DNA of 64,000 bases, from assembly GCA_016744295.1 (NCBI GenBank), contig JADGEQ010000017.1:62001-126000 (forward strand), read 5' to 3'. The stretch is from Desulfobacteraceae bacterium. Its GTDB lineage: Bacteria > Desulfobacterota > Desulfobacteria > Desulfobacterales > Desulfobacteraceae. Position numbers and translations under genes: made by a program. The notes beneath the pieces were generated by a model. The model did no database searches and was not told where the DNA came from. It saw only the letters and a program-made list of their open reading frames with translations. Within the stretch, counting starts at the first letter, position 1. Each line of letters opens with the position of its first letter. Of this stretch, positions 18,074-27,280 are shown in pieces.

Positions 18074-19234
18074 TCAGGCCAATATTTTGTCCAGTTCCCG
18101 TAAAAATCCCAAATTATCCTCCCTGACCCCCAGGGACATTCTAAAATATTCCGGTACGCCAAAGGCAGTTCCAGGCCGAACAATAAAGCCCTTTGGCAGC
18201 AGCAGTTTAAAGATATCCACTCCGTTTTTCTTCAGATTCCTAGGCAGTTTAACAAATAGAAAACTTGCCTGGGATTCAGGGACCTCAAACCCCCGCTTGC
18301 AAAGTTCTGCCCCCATGAACTGTCTTTCCGCCACCACAAGGTTTACATGTTTTCGGGCAAATTCTTTTTCATCCAGCATGTATTCTGCTGCAATCAGTGC
18401 CGAGGAGTTCACATTAAAGGGTAACTTGACATTGTTCACCAGGTTAATGACGCCGGGATGGGCAACCAGATAGCCAACCCGAAAGCCGGCCAGACCATAG
18501 GCTTTGGAAAATGTTCGCAACCCGATAACCCGGGGGTCTTTTTCCAGATAATCCTCTGTACGGGCTGCCTGGTCATCTGTTACAAACTCTGCATAGGCCT
18601 CGTCCAATACCACCATTATGTTTTGGGGCAGACGGGCCAAAAAACTGTCCAGCTCCTGTTTTTTTAACACATCCCCGGTGGGATTTGAAGGAGAGCACAG
18701 CCAGACAAGCTTGACATCGCTGTTCTGTTCACAGGCCAGTAGGATTCCCTCAAGATCAATTCGATATTTTTTAAGGGGCAAGCAAATGGGTACGGCCCCC
18801 ATGAGTCGGGTTGCCACGTTGTAGGCATCAAAAATAGGGGTGGGAATGATAGCCTTGTCACCCTGGTTTAAGAACACCTGGGCAATCAGGCGAATTCCCT
18901 CTTCCGCCCCATTGGCAAAGATCAGATTCTCTTCACCCACCCCCAGATTCTTTGCCACCTTTCCCCGCAGTCTGCGGCACAGGGCATCGGGATAGCGATT
19001 GCCACCCCAAGCTGCTTTTGCAACGGCATCTCCAAGAGATGTGGGCAGGTCAAAGGGACATTCATTGGAAGACAGCTTTATTACCTTGCCAAGACCATAT
19101 TCTTCCTGCACCTCTAAAATGGGTTTCCCCGGGATATAGGGAAGCATCTCAGCCACGTTTTCCCTGGCAAGGGGTACAAAATCAAAAAAACTGATTTCCC
19201 CTGGCCTATCTTGTATTGACTTCTCGTCGGACAT
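18074..19234 (-). CDS. PLP-dependent aminotransferase, HisC-like
   Basis: A 386-residue class I/II aminotransferase. The PLP lysine lies in RTFSKAYGLAGFRVGY. Other conserved parts are SNECPFD near the N-terminus, the CSPSNPTGD loop, the VLDEAYAEF aspartate segment and the C-terminal arginine region RPGTAFGVPEYFRMSLG. It is most like histidinol-phosphate aminotransferase by motif. No other his genes are near, and it heads an amino-acid import operon, so a catabolic transamination is more likely here than histidine synthesis (inference). Ribosome site AGTGAG precedes the start. Confidence 0.9.
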   Translation of the reverse strand: MSDEKSIQDRPGEISFFDFVPLARENVAEMLPYIPGKPILEVQEEYGLGKVIKLSSNECPFDLPTSLGDAVAKAAWGGNRYPDALCRRLRGKVAKNLGVGEENLIFANGAEEGIRLIAQVFLNQGDKAIIPTPIFDAYNVATRLMGAVPICLPLKKYRIDLEGILLACEQNSDVKLVWLCSPSNPTGDVLKKQELDSFLARLPQNIMVVLDEAYAEFVTDDQAARTEDYLEKDPRVIGLRTFSKAYGLAGFRVGYLVAHPGVINLVNNVKLPFNVNSSALIAAEYMLDEKEFARKHVNLVVAERQFMGAELCKRGFEVPESQASFLFVKLPRNLKKNGVDIFKLLLPKGFIVRPGTAFGVPEYFRMSLGVREDNLGFLRELDKILA

Positions 19235-19375
19235 ATATACTCACTTTAAAATTTTGTTAACCCTATTTCTGATATTCCAATGGCCTTCAAAAACAAAATA
19301 AAAGACAGAATATACACTTACTCGCCATAGGATGTCCAGATAATTTATTGGGCATTTTTCGGGATCACCATATTT

Positions 19376-20656
19376 TCAGGAGCACGATAGCAGGTCACCG
19401 TTATGGTCAAACCCCATGGCAGAGCCCATGGGTCCCAGATCGATCAATGGGTTGCGTTTCAACTCTCCGAGGCACCCCTTTGAAACCGACAAATGGGTCA
19501 ACTCAAGTGTATTTTTAATATGAACGATGCGCACATTCGCCGGGGTGTAGGGGCCAATGGTCATGAGCGCCGCGGCGATTGCCTGCTTTTCCGTTGCAAG
19601 TGTCATGGGGATCCTGCAGTCTTCCGGACAGGAGGCCGTGATCGCGTTGATGGCCGTGGCCTGGAAGTCAATTTTATTCACCAGCCGTGGCGTGGTTACA
19701 TGGACCATTCCGAGACCCGATGCATTTCCCTCGCTGGCATGGGTGAGGTCCCGGGCAAAAATGCGCATGATTTTCGGCAGGGGCCGGTCCGTACTCCATT
19801 GACAGACACCCTTTCCCCCAACAACATTTGGGTCCATCCCCGCACCGCTGATATCCTTCCCCATTTCATCCACGATCAAAAGGTCAATATCATCCAGGGG
19901 AAGCCCGGGCAAACATCTGCGCGCCTTTTCCAGCAGTCCGATTTCAGCTGTTTCCATCTCGCCGGCAATACCCATTCGAATCTCACAAATGGCATGATTC
20001 TGGTTCTCCACCACTGCCACACCGAACAAAAATCGGGTTTTCCGGAGCAGCTGCCGGCCGGCGGTAATGAGCATGCTGGAAAATCCCCGGGTGACCGCCG
20101 TCTGATGGTAAAAATCCGCCCCCTTCTGATTCCCAAGACCGATGCAGAGCATCTTGATGATGCCGCTCTCAACCGGGCCTGTAAAATCCGTATGGGGTTT
20201 TATCCGGTTAACCAGAACGATTCCGTCTGCTTGGTGGGCCAACCGGTCCATGTACAGGGGGATGCCGTCTGCCTCGCCGATTAGCACCACCTCCATACTC
20301 ACCTCCACGGTTGCGCCCACACTCTCTTCACTTATCCCCCTTTGGGCCAGAACTTCTCTTTGCCCCGGGGCGGTTGCCCCGCCATGGGAGCCCATGGCCG
20401 AAGTGATAAAAGGCTTTGCACCGGCATCCTTTAAAAGGGTCACCAGGGTCCGGACAATCTGAACCAGATTGGATATTCCCCGGCTGCCAACCCCTACTGC
20501 AATCCGGGCCCCGGGTTTAATGGTCAGGGTTTCCTTAAGCGTTTCCCACTCCTCTTTCATCGTCCGAGTCACATCAATGGCAGGGGGAACATCAAATCGC
20601 TGATGGATCGGGTACATGTCCGGGAACTCAACCGCTTCAGTGGGCAGTTTGATCAT
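19376..20656 (-). CDS. LarA-like protein (lactate racemase/DUF2088 family)
   Basis: A 426-residue protein with N-terminal LarA-like features: GVGSRGISN (nucleotide-like loop), the His-containing GSHGGATAPGQ, and NRIKPHTDFTGPVESGIIKM with His and Lys candidates for nickel-pincer cofactor binding. True LarA racemises lactate with a nickel-pincer nucleotide made by LarB, LarC and LarE, none of which is in the window. This subfamily differs from LarA in the C-terminal half, so the substrate may be another 2-hydroxyacid. The nearby GlcD/GlcF-like enzymes, which oxidise one 2-hydroxyacid enantiomer, fit a racemase role. Confidence 0.75.
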   Translation of the reverse strand: MIKLPTEAVEFPDMYPIHQRFDVPPAIDVTRTMKEEWETLKETLTIKPGARIAVGVGSRGISNLVQIVRTLVTLLKDAGAKPFITSAMGSHGGATAPGQREVLAQRGISEESVGATVEVSMEVVLIGEADGIPLYMDRLAHQADGIVLVNRIKPHTDFTGPVESGIIKMLCIGLGNQKGADFYHQTAVTRGFSSMLITAGRQLLRKTRFLFGVAVVENQNHAICEIRMGIAGEMETAEIGLLEKARRCLPGLPLDDIDLLIVDEMGKDISGAGMDPNVVGGKGVCQWSTDRPLPKIMRIFARDLTHASEGNASGLGMVHVTTPRLVNKIDFQATAINAITASCPEDCRIPMTLATEKQAIAAALMTIGPYTPANVRIVHIKNTLELTHLSVSKGCLGELKRNPLIDLGPMGSAMGFDHNGDLLSCS

Positions 20657-20681
20657 CCGCTTTTCCCCGAAAACAGGATAC

Positions 20682-21683
20682 TCAAAAATCCGGGCCCATC
20701 AGGCGGGACTCTATATTCACGGATGTTTTAATTTGTCGTTCAGCCAGCATAATGCTTTCAGTCTGTTTCCAGGCAGCAATATCAATCCGGCCGATTCGGA
20801 CAATCTTGGACGGTTTGATCAGTTGTCTTGTTACGACCAATTGCTTTTGCCGGATATCATCCCGGTTTCCCTTGTCCCTTTTTTTCACCACGGCCAGGAC
20901 CACAGATTCGTTGGCCGGATCCATGGCAGCTTCCCATGCCCCCAGCAAGGCGGTTAAAAAACGTTTTACCCGTTGGGGATGTCTCTTTACCATTTTCCCA
21001 GAAGTCACAATGGAATTGGCCACAAAATCCACGCCAAAATCCGAAGGATTGAAGAAATAGACACTTTCCCCTGCCTGACTCAATTTATCCTGGAGGATCA
21101 CGCCCTGGGAATTTCGATACACCGGCCAAACATCCACCTTTTTTGTCAAAAACGGGGTAAAATCAAACCTAACCCCGGAAAGGATTACCTCGCTGATATC
21201 CAGGCCGGATTTGGTCAAAAGGGTTTTCATAATCGTTTCATCATTTCCCCCAAAGGTGATACCAATATGGCGGCCCTTCAGATCAACCAATTTTTTGATC
21301 CCAGGCTGATCCGTCCGGTAGATCCACTGCATGGGGTTGACCTGGAAAAGCTGGGCCAGAACCACCACATCCGCTCCCTTGTCCAGGGCCCTGATCACCT
21401 GGTCCGCCGAGGCCACTCCAAAATCGGCATACCCCAGTTCCAACTCTTTAATGGCATTTTTTTCCGGACTGCCCTCCTTCACCGCAACATCCAAACCAAC
21501 GGCCTTAAAATAACCCTGGTCCATGGCAAAAATATCACCGGCCACACTGGTGTTAAAAAGCCACTTAAGGCGATAGTTCAATTTGATGGTGCCGGCCTGT
21601 GCCAATGCGGTAAAAAAGAAAATTCCCATGGCCAAAACAGCAACAAACCCGTGACGATGTCCCTCTCCATTGAATCCCATCAT
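20682..21683 (-). CDS. NMT1/SsuA-like ABC substrate-binding protein
   Basis: A 333-residue periplasmic binding protein with an N-terminal signal sequence (ending ALAQAG, about residue 30). The NMT1/SsuA fold shows in KLNYRLKWLFNTSVAGDIFAMDQGYFKAVGLDVAVKEG and in the domain region GRHIGITFGGND. This group binds sulfonates, pyrimidine precursors, taurine or similar small molecules. It lies with its permease and ATPase upstream. The ligand is not evident; location between a LarA-like gene and a CoA-transferase suggests an organic acid (inference). Confidence 0.85.
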   Translation of the reverse strand: MMGFNGEGHRHGFVAVLAMGIFFFTALAQAGTIKLNYRLKWLFNTSVAGDIFAMDQGYFKAVGLDVAVKEGSPEKNAIKELELGYADFGVASADQVIRALDKGADVVVLAQLFQVNPMQWIYRTDQPGIKKLVDLKGRHIGITFGGNDETIMKTLLTKSGLDISEVILSGVRFDFTPFLTKKVDVWPVYRNSQGVILQDKLSQAGESVYFFNPSDFGVDFVANSIVTSGKMVKRHPQRVKRFLTALLGAWEAAMDPANESVVLAVVKKRDKGNRDDIRQKQLVVTRQLIKPSKIVRIGRIDIAAWKQTESIMLAERQIKTSVNIESRLMGPDF

Positions 21684-21696
21684 ACCGTTCCTCCCT

Positions 21697-22461
21697 TTAA
21701 CGCAGACCGCTAATGGGTGCGGACCACTTTGTTTTTACCTGTTCTCCAAGGGTTTCAAGTATCCCCTGGTACACCGAGATCACAATGCCGATATAAAACA
21801 GGGCCACCAAAATCCCTGCCAGATCACTCTGGTAAAGGGCGATGCGGATGCTATACCCTATACCGGCATTGGCGGCGATGAATTCTGCTACTATGGTTCC
21901 GGCCATGGCCAGAGTGGCACTGCCGGCAATCACCGTGGTCAGCTTGCTTAGATTTTCAAAGGCCCGGATTTTGACCTCCAATTGCCACCGCATCCTTCCC
22001 GTGGCAATATAAAAATGTTCAATATCCTTTACCGGCACGGCCATCACCCCCAGTACCGACAGCAGCAAAGGGAAATAACAAATCATGGAGGCGATGAGAA
22101 GCCGTGAGATAAACCCATCCCCCAGAAGAATAAAAATAATCGGGGCCAGGGCCACAATGGGATAGGCCTGGATATTATAGGCCATCACCTTGATAAAGGA
22201 GCCTGCCCAGGAGGACCTTCTCCCCAGGATACCCACGGTAAAGGCCATGATAATAGAAATGACCTGACCCATGATTGTCACGGAAAGGGTGTTTAATACA
22301 TCCCAAAAATATCCCCCGGAAACCCGGCCGGCAGTCTCCATGACAAGAGATACCCCGGGAATCACATAATCGGACAGGGATAGAACCTTTTTAATTCCCA
22401 AAAGGCAGGTAAGCCCCAGACAATAAACAATCAAAAACTGATATATCCGTCTAAAAAGCAT
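21697..22461 (-). CDS. ABC transporter permease (SsuC/TauC type)
   Basis: A 254-residue inner-membrane permease with about six TM helices. The chosen ATG at 22461 has GGAG seven bases upstream and overlaps the ATPase stop by 11 bases. The EAA-like loop is present as KVRAFENLSKLTTVIAGSA-type sequence in the BPD_transp_1 domain. It forms the channel for the NMT1-type importer, 13 bases upstream of its binding protein. Confidence 0.85.
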   Translation of the reverse strand: MLFRRIYQFLIVYCLGLTCLLGIKKVLSLSDYVIPGVSLVMETAGRVSGGYFWDVLNTLSVTIMGQVISIIMAFTVGILGRRSSWAGSFIKVMAYNIQAYPIVALAPIIFILLGDGFISRLLIASMICYFPLLLSVLGVMAVPVKDIEHFYIATGRMRWQLEVKIRAFENLSKLTTVIAGSATLAMAGTIVAEFIAANAGIGYSIRIALYQSDLAGILVALFYIGIVISVYQGILETLGEQVKTKWSAPISGLR

Positions 22462-23143
22462 CCATGATCTCCAGCATACAGGCATCAAATCCCTGTTTAT
22501 CAAGAATATATCCCGATTTGTAATCCCTGCCCCTCACCATAAAGCTTCCCTTTTGTTTGAGGGACTCGCTTAGGACCAGGATATCCCTACAGAACTTGGC
22601 CACCTCCATTAGGTTGTGGGAAATATAGAGAAACATTTTCCCCGGGAAAAGCGCCTTGATTGCCAGAATAATGGATTCCCGCAGTGCCTCGTCCACATTG
22701 GCAAGGCTTTCATCCAAAATCAGCAGATCAAACTCCTGGATCAGATAGCGGATGAGGTTCATTCTGTTCTGCTGCCCCATGGAAAGCTGTGAAAAACGTG
22801 CATCCAATACCGGTTTCAACTTGAAGATTTCAATGAGTTCATTTTTCAGTCTTTCCTTGCCAGGAGGGCAAACCTTGTCCAGATGACTGCCGGTGCTGGA
22901 CCATCCCGGCAGCCGTTCCTGGTTGTAGGAATAGAGGATGGTCCCAATGCCCACAGTGGAAATTTTGCTTTCCGGCTGGTTTGCCTGGCCGGCCAAAAGC
23001 TTTGCAAGGGAGGTTTTACCCACCCCGGACGGCCCGAAAACCGCGTTAAATCCCGGGGATACCATGGAAAAACAAAGATTGTCAATTACGGCGGTTTCCG
23101 ACCCCGGATATGTATACTTCAGACCATCACACTCAATACGCAT
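22451..23143 (-). CDS. ABC transporter ATPase of the NMT1-type importer
   Basis: About 230 residues; the preferred ATG at 23143 has GGAG six bases upstream, and in-frame starts further out at 23155 and 23212 are less convincing. Walker A is GPSGVGKTS, the signature is variant (LSMGQQNRMN), Walker B is LLILDESLANVDE and the switch His is in YISHNLME. The D-loop/Walker B Glu-Ser is slightly divergent (DES instead of DEP). It drives the permease that overlaps its 3' end. Confidence 0.87.
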   Translation of the reverse strand: MRIECDGLKYTYPGSETAVIDNLCFSMVSPGFNAVFGPSGVGKTSLAKLLAGQANQPESKISTVGIGTILYSYNQERLPGWSSTGSHLDKVCPPGKERLKNELIEIFKLKPVLDARFSQLSMGQQNRMNLIRYLIQEFDLLILDESLANVDEALRESIILAIKALFPGKMFLYISHNLMEVAKFCRDILVLSESLKQKGSFMVRGRDYKSGYILDKQGFDACMLEIMDAF

Positions 23144-23229
23144 GGGCGTCTCCATTTGACAGATACCTGCAATTTGCCCCTTACCCTTACAGGGTCCTAG
23201 CTCAAAAATCAATGTTCTAATCGATTCGA

Positions 23230-24717
23230 CTATATCTTTGGCAGCATGGTCCCGTATTCCTTAAAATTGCGGTGGAGTTCAAAACAGCGGGTAAGATCGT
23301 GGCAGATATGGCCACAGGTTCCCCTGGCAACATAGTCCTTTAAATAGGGCCGGTAGGAGGGATGGGCACAGGTGTTGATAATTTTATCCGCCCGTTCCAG
23401 GGGTCCCAGTCCCCTCAGATCGGCCAGTCCCTGTTCCGTAACCAGAATCTGGACCGAATGTTCATTATTGTCCACATGGGGAACCATGGGAACCACCGAA
23501 GAAATTTTCCCGCCCTTGGCAATGGAAGGGGTCATAAAAATGGACAAATGACTGTTCCGGGCAAACTCGCCGCTACCCCCCACTCCGTTCATCACATGGG
23601 TTCCCAGCACATGGGAGGAATTTACATTGCCGTAAATATCCATTTCAAGGGCCGTGTTCATGGCCACCACCCCCAGGCGCCGGATAATGCCGGGGTGGTT
23701 GGATATCTCCTGGGGTCTCAGCACAATTTTTCGACCGTAAAAATCCATGTTCTCCCCGATCTGTTTGAGCTTTTCCGGCACTATTGTCAGGGAGGTGGCA
23801 GAAGCGCCCAACAGTTTCCCCGCATCGATCAACTCCATCATGGAATCCTGGAAAACCTCGGAATACATGTAAAAGGGCGGGATATCCGGATGACGTCCCA
23901 ATCCTGCCAGGACAGCATTGGCTGTATTGCCCACCCCGGCCTGGAGGGGAAAAAACGCCTTTGGAATCCGGCCGGCCAATCGTTCATTAAGCAAAAATTC
24001 AATCACATGATCGGCGATCTTTTTACTGGTGAGATCTTCCTGGCTAAAGGCCTCCACCTGATCCGGTTCATTGTTTTCCACAATTCCGACGATCTTTTTG
24101 GGGTCCACCTGGGCATAGGGCCAGCCAATTTTTGCCAGGGGTGTGTGCACATTGATGGGATTACGTCTGGGCGGAGGCGGCATGATAACAATATCGGCCA
24201 GTTCGCTCAACCGGGGGGAATGGCAATGATTCAATTCTATAATCACACGGTCGGCACAGGCCAGCCAGGTTGGAGAAGCCCCGATGGATGCGGGCAGATA
24301 AACCCGGCCGTCCCGGGTAATATGGGTGGCTTCCACAACCGCCACGTCAACTTTTCCAAAAAAACCCGCCCCCACAGTCTGGGCCACATGGGACAAATGC
24401 ATGTCCACATACTCCACTTCCTGGCTATTGATTTGATTTCGAAGTGTTTTCCCCCCCTGGTAGGGAGCCCGCCATGAAATGGCATTGGCCTCGGCCAGAT
24501 CATTGTCAATATAGTCCCCGCTGGAAGCTCCGGTGATGACCCTGATCCGAAAGCTGCGCCCCTTGCCATGCTCCTGCTTTGCATGCTCGGCCAGGATGAC
24601 CGGCACCGCCTTTGCCGCCCCGGCTGCAGTAAACCCGCTAAAGGCAACGGTATCCCCATCTTTTATCAGGGAGACCACCTCTTGTTTTGTAATCACCGGA
24701 TATCCGTCTATTTTCAT
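23230..24717 (-). CDS. Acetyl-CoA hydrolase/CoA-transferase (Cat1-like)
   Basis: A 495-residue enzyme of the AcoH/CoA-transferase type. An early segment ITGASSGDYIDNDLA is typical of the family. The likely catalytic Glu is in MYSEVFQDSM, and a Gly-rich CoA-site motif NGVGGSGEFARNS is near the C-terminus. Cat1-type enzymes transfer CoA between succinate or acetyl-CoA and another acid. It begins the long minus-strand run, so it may activate an acid imported by the ABC system next to it. The start has no unusual features; the divergent ICMT-like gene lies 321 bases away. Confidence 0.88.
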   Translation of the reverse strand: MKIDGYPVITKQEVVSLIKDGDTVAFSGFTAAGAAKAVPVILAEHAKQEHGKGRSFRIRVITGASSGDYIDNDLAEANAISWRAPYQGGKTLRNQINSQEVEYVDMHLSHVAQTVGAGFFGKVDVAVVEATHITRDGRVYLPASIGASPTWLACADRVIIELNHCHSPRLSELADIVIMPPPPRRNPINVHTPLAKIGWPYAQVDPKKIVGIVENNEPDQVEAFSQEDLTSKKIADHVIEFLLNERLAGRIPKAFFPLQAGVGNTANAVLAGLGRHPDIPPFYMYSEVFQDSMMELIDAGKLLGASATSLTIVPEKLKQIGENMDFYGRKIVLRPQEISNHPGIIRRLGVVAMNTALEMDIYGNVNSSHVLGTHVMNGVGGSGEFARNSHLSIFMTPSIAKGGKISSVVPMVPHVDNNEHSVQILVTEQGLADLRGLGPLERADKIINTCAHPSYRPYLKDYVARGTCGHICHDLTRCFELHRNFKEYGTMLPKI

Positions 24718-25038
24718 ATCACACTACCTGTTTAAAAATAAAAACATAGCTTTTACTATCTTCCAAATCAAGACACAAGTTTTTTTGTGCAGAACGGATA
24801 TTGACTGAGGCTTTATGGTAAAATCATTACCCCGATGGCCAATATCCAGATGCCGCTTAAAGGTATTGACAAAAAACAGGTTTGCAGACTATCTTGCCCT
24901 CTAACAATTTAGGGATATGGGGGATTGAAAATATAGGTGTCGCCAATGCCCTGATTATTTATCACATTTAACAATGTCCCATTAGAAACCTCCCTTTGGC
25001 GTGGATATCTTTCAATCGGGCAAAAATGGGAATGTATT
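24718..25038. other. 321-base divergent intergenic region
   Basis: Separates the CoA-transferase (minus) from the ICMT-like gene (plus). On the plus strand TTGACA at 24866-24871 with a 17-base spacer to CTATCT (24889-24894) is a possible sigma-70 promoter for the ICMT-like gene. A short CACAA...TTGTG dyad is near 24773. No ORF or RNA structure with strong support was seen. Confidence 0.35.
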
Positions 25039-25602
25039 GTGGATTTTCTTATTAGTCATCGTTTATTAATTTTTATCCTGGGATCCTTTTTTTTTCTGAA
25101 ACTCTCTATCAAGCCACTCAAAAACATCAGATCCCATGGATTTTATCGTTTTTTTGCCTTTGAGGGGATATTGGGGCTGGTCTGCCTGAATATCCCATTC
25201 TGGTATCGGGAGCCCTTTTCACCAGCCCACCTGTTCTCCTGGCTGCTGCTGATTTTTTCTGTTTTGCTTGTGGTTCAAGGGCTATTTCTTTTAAAAAACA
25301 AGGGAGGGTCCGGACGACCGAACAGCCAGGTTGAAAATTTCAAGTTTGAAAACACAACACAACTTGTCACATCCGGAATCTATCATTATATTCGCCATCC
25401 CATGTACAGCTCCCTCTTGTTTCTGGCCTGGGGAGCATTTTTCAAAAACATATCCGGGCCCAATACCTTTGTGGTACTTTTCAGCACAGGGTGCCTCATG
25501 GCAACCGCAAAAATTGAGGAACAGGAAAACTGTGCTTATTTCGGTCAAGCCTATGACGATTATAAAAAACGCTCTAAAATGTTTGTTCCCATAATTTTTT
25601 AA
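25039..25602 (+). CDS. Isoprenylcysteine carboxyl methyltransferase-like membrane protein (ICMT/PEMT family)
   Basis: A 187-residue integral membrane protein starting with GTG, with about four TM helices. It contains the ICMT/PEMT signature: the HYIRHPMYSSLL segment and a C-terminal EEQENCAYFGQAYDDYKKR, which together bind S-adenosylmethionine in family members. Bacterial members methylate diverse lipids or unknown substrates; no prenylated protein is implied. It lies just upstream of the biosynthetic region at 25798, and could either belong to it or be independent; 195 bases separate them. Confidence 0.7.
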   Translation: MDFLISHRLLIFILGSFFFLKLSIKPLKNIRSHGFYRFFAFEGILGLVCLNIPFWYREPFSPAHLFSWLLLIFSVLLVVQGLFLLKNKGGSGRPNSQVENFKFENTTQLVTSGIYHYIRHPMYSSLLFLAWGAFFKNISGPNTFVVLFSTGCLMATAKIEEQENCAYFGQAYDDYKKRSKMFVPIIF

Positions 25603-25703
25603 ACCCAACACCATGACCTTTTTATGACAACCCTGGGCCAAGCCCTGCAACCTGCCTGAATAAAATTACTATTTTGAGAGAGCACTATTCTTTTCATAAA
25701 AAC

Positions 25704-25714
25704 CACAAGTTGTG
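25704..25714. promoter_or_regulatory. CACAA-G-TTGTG dyad upstream of the biosynthetic cluster
   Basis: Short perfect dyad followed by the AT-rich stretch ATATATAAAAT, 83 bases before the first gene of the cluster at 25798. It might mark the cluster promoter; no regulator gene is adjacent. Confidence 0.25.
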
Positions 25715-25797
25715 ATATATAAAATCGGGTTATTCAATTTAATGATAATAGTCATGGGTCGGCCTGGTATTTTATCCGGGTTTGCCCGCAACAAAAA

Positions 25798-26286
25798 ATG
25801 AAAGTTGCACGCCTGAGTTTAAATGACTTTCACACAACGAATTTTGGAATTTTATGCATGAATGTAAATGATGTGCCTCAAGATAATGGAATTATAGAGG
25901 ATCATGGTCTTGAAATATGCTATGCAACGAATGAAAAAGGCCAGTACAAACTCACACATAGTTCAGGGTGGGATGTAAAAAACATAGTCAATGACCAGGC
26001 CTGGGAACTTATCTTCAATAAAATAAAAAAGGCCCATGATAGGGTTATCAATAATAAGCAAAGCCCCCTGGCATACCATATGGAAAAGAACCAAATGGAT
26101 CCGGGGCTTTTGGGAAAATATGTTTCAATGGCCCGGTGGAGGGTCAGACGCCATTTGAAACCCCACATCTTTAAGCGCCTTTCTGTCTCCATTCTTTCAA
26201 GTTATGCACAGGTCTTTAACATCAGTATTGATGAATTAAAAATAGTTCCCCAAAAAATAAGTATTGAAACCATAAAAAATGATTAA
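25798..26286 (+). CDS. Unknown protein, first gene of the biosynthetic cluster
   Basis: A 162-residue protein that I do not recognise. It has no signal peptide or TM helix. A basic helical segment, MARWRVRRHLKPHIFKRLS (about residues 109-127), is followed by a helical end (SYAQVFNISIDELK). There is no clear Shine-Dalgarno before the ATG. Its 3' end overlaps the BtrH-like gene by 8 bases, so it is translated with it. Possible roles are a small regulator, a protein partner of the acyltransferase or a tailoring enzyme; none can be supported from motifs. Confidence 0.75.
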   Translation: MKVARLSLNDFHTTNFGILCMNVNDVPQDNGIIEDHGLEICYATNEKGQYKLTHSSGWDVKNIVNDQAWELIFNKIKKAHDRVINNKQSPLAYHMEKNQMDPGLLGKYVSMARWRVRRHLKPHIFKRLSVSILSSYAQVFNISIDELKIVPQKISIETIKND

Positions 26287-27280
26287 TATCGACTTTAAAC
26301 ACAGACAATCTGCCCATTGTGAAAGCGGAGTAACCTCAAATCTTCTTTATCACCATAATATCAATTGCTCGGAAGCCCTGGCCTTTGGAATTGGCGAAGG
26401 GTTATTCTTTGGATACCTTCCCTTTATACGTCTGAATAATCTTCCCTTGACAACCTATCGGTGCGCTGTGGGGAAAATTTTTAAACAGACAAACAAACGC
26501 CTGGGGGTTAAGGTTGTCAGACAAAAATTCAAATCACCCCAAAAAGCCATGGAAGCCCTTGATAACAAATTGAAACAGGGAATACCCGTTGGCTGCCAGA
26601 CAGGTGCCTTTTGGCTCCCCTATTTCCCTCCGGCCTTTAGATTTCATTTTAATATGCATAACCTCATTGTAATTGGAAAACAGGGAGATCATTATATTAT
26701 CAGCGATCCGGTTTTTAATGAGCCGGTAACCTGCCATGAATCAGATCTTATGAAAGCACGATATGCCAAAGGCGCATTGGCTCCGGGCGGGAGTATGTAT
26801 TATTTAAAATCTGTACCGGAAAATCCAGACATGGAAAAAGCGGTTCAGACGGGGATAAAATCCGTTTGCAGAACAATGATCAAAACCCCTGTCCCCATAC
26901 TTGGCGTAAAAGGGATAGAATTTCTTGCAAGAAGAATCGTCAAGTGGCCTGGAAAACTGGGAGATGAAAATGCAAAACTCCACCTTGGACAATTGATAAG
27001 AATGCAAGAAGAGATAGGAACCGGGGGCGGAGGCTTTAGATTTATGTATGCCGCTTTTCTCCAGGAGGCCGCCGTCATTCTTGGAAACAATGCAATAATA
27101 GATCTTGCAGAACAGATGACCCAAATTGGTGATAAATGGAGACAATTTGCTGCAGCCAGTGCAAGAATCTGTAAGGACCGTGCAAAAGCCAAGGATCGAT
27201 ATGAAAACATTTCCGGAATGCTGATTCAATGTGCAAAAATGGAAGCGGTATTGTACAGGGAATTAATTGAATTGGTATGA
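26279..27280 (+). CDS. BtrH-like acyl-ACP acyltransferase (BtrH_N and DUF4872-like domains)
   Basis: A 333-residue protein. The N-terminal half has the BtrH_N features: a His-Cys pair at residues 13-14 (AHCESGV), a conserved CSEALAFGIGEG segment (residues 30-41), and a later HFNMHNLIVIGKQGDHYIISDP segment resembling the His/Asp part of papain-like folds. The C-terminal half contains GTGGGGFRFMYAAFLQEAA, typical of DUF4872. In butirosin biosynthesis BtrH moves an acyl chain from an ACP to an amine of the aminoglycoside. Here the dedicated ACP three genes downstream makes acyl transfer from ACP to an amine the leading hypothesis. It overlaps the ABC ATPase gene by 4 bases. Confidence 0.8.
   Translation: MINIDFKHRQSAHCESGVTSNLLYHHNINCSEALAFGIGEGLFFGYLPFIRLNNLPLTTYRCAVGKIFKQTNKRLGVKVVRQKFKSPQKAMEALDNKLKQGIPVGCQTGAFWLPYFPPAFRFHFNMHNLIVIGKQGDHYIISDPVFNEPVTCHESDLMKARYAKGALAPGGSMYYLKSVPENPDMEKAVQTGIKSVCRTMIKTPVPILGVKGIEFLARRIVKWPGKLGDENAKLHLGQLIRMQEEIGTGGGGFRFMYAAFLQEAAVILGNNAIIDLAEQMTQIGDKWRQFAAASARICKDRAKAKDRYENISGMLIQCAKMEAVLYRELIELV

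Noticed and set aside
19493-20284. 263-codon plus-strand frame opposite the LarA-like gene
   Set aside because: Antisense to a conserved gene, no start context and no motif.
23362-24477. 371-codon plus-strand frame opposite the CoA-transferase
   Set aside because: Antisense to a well-supported enzyme gene; composition is that of a shadow frame with no recognisable domain.
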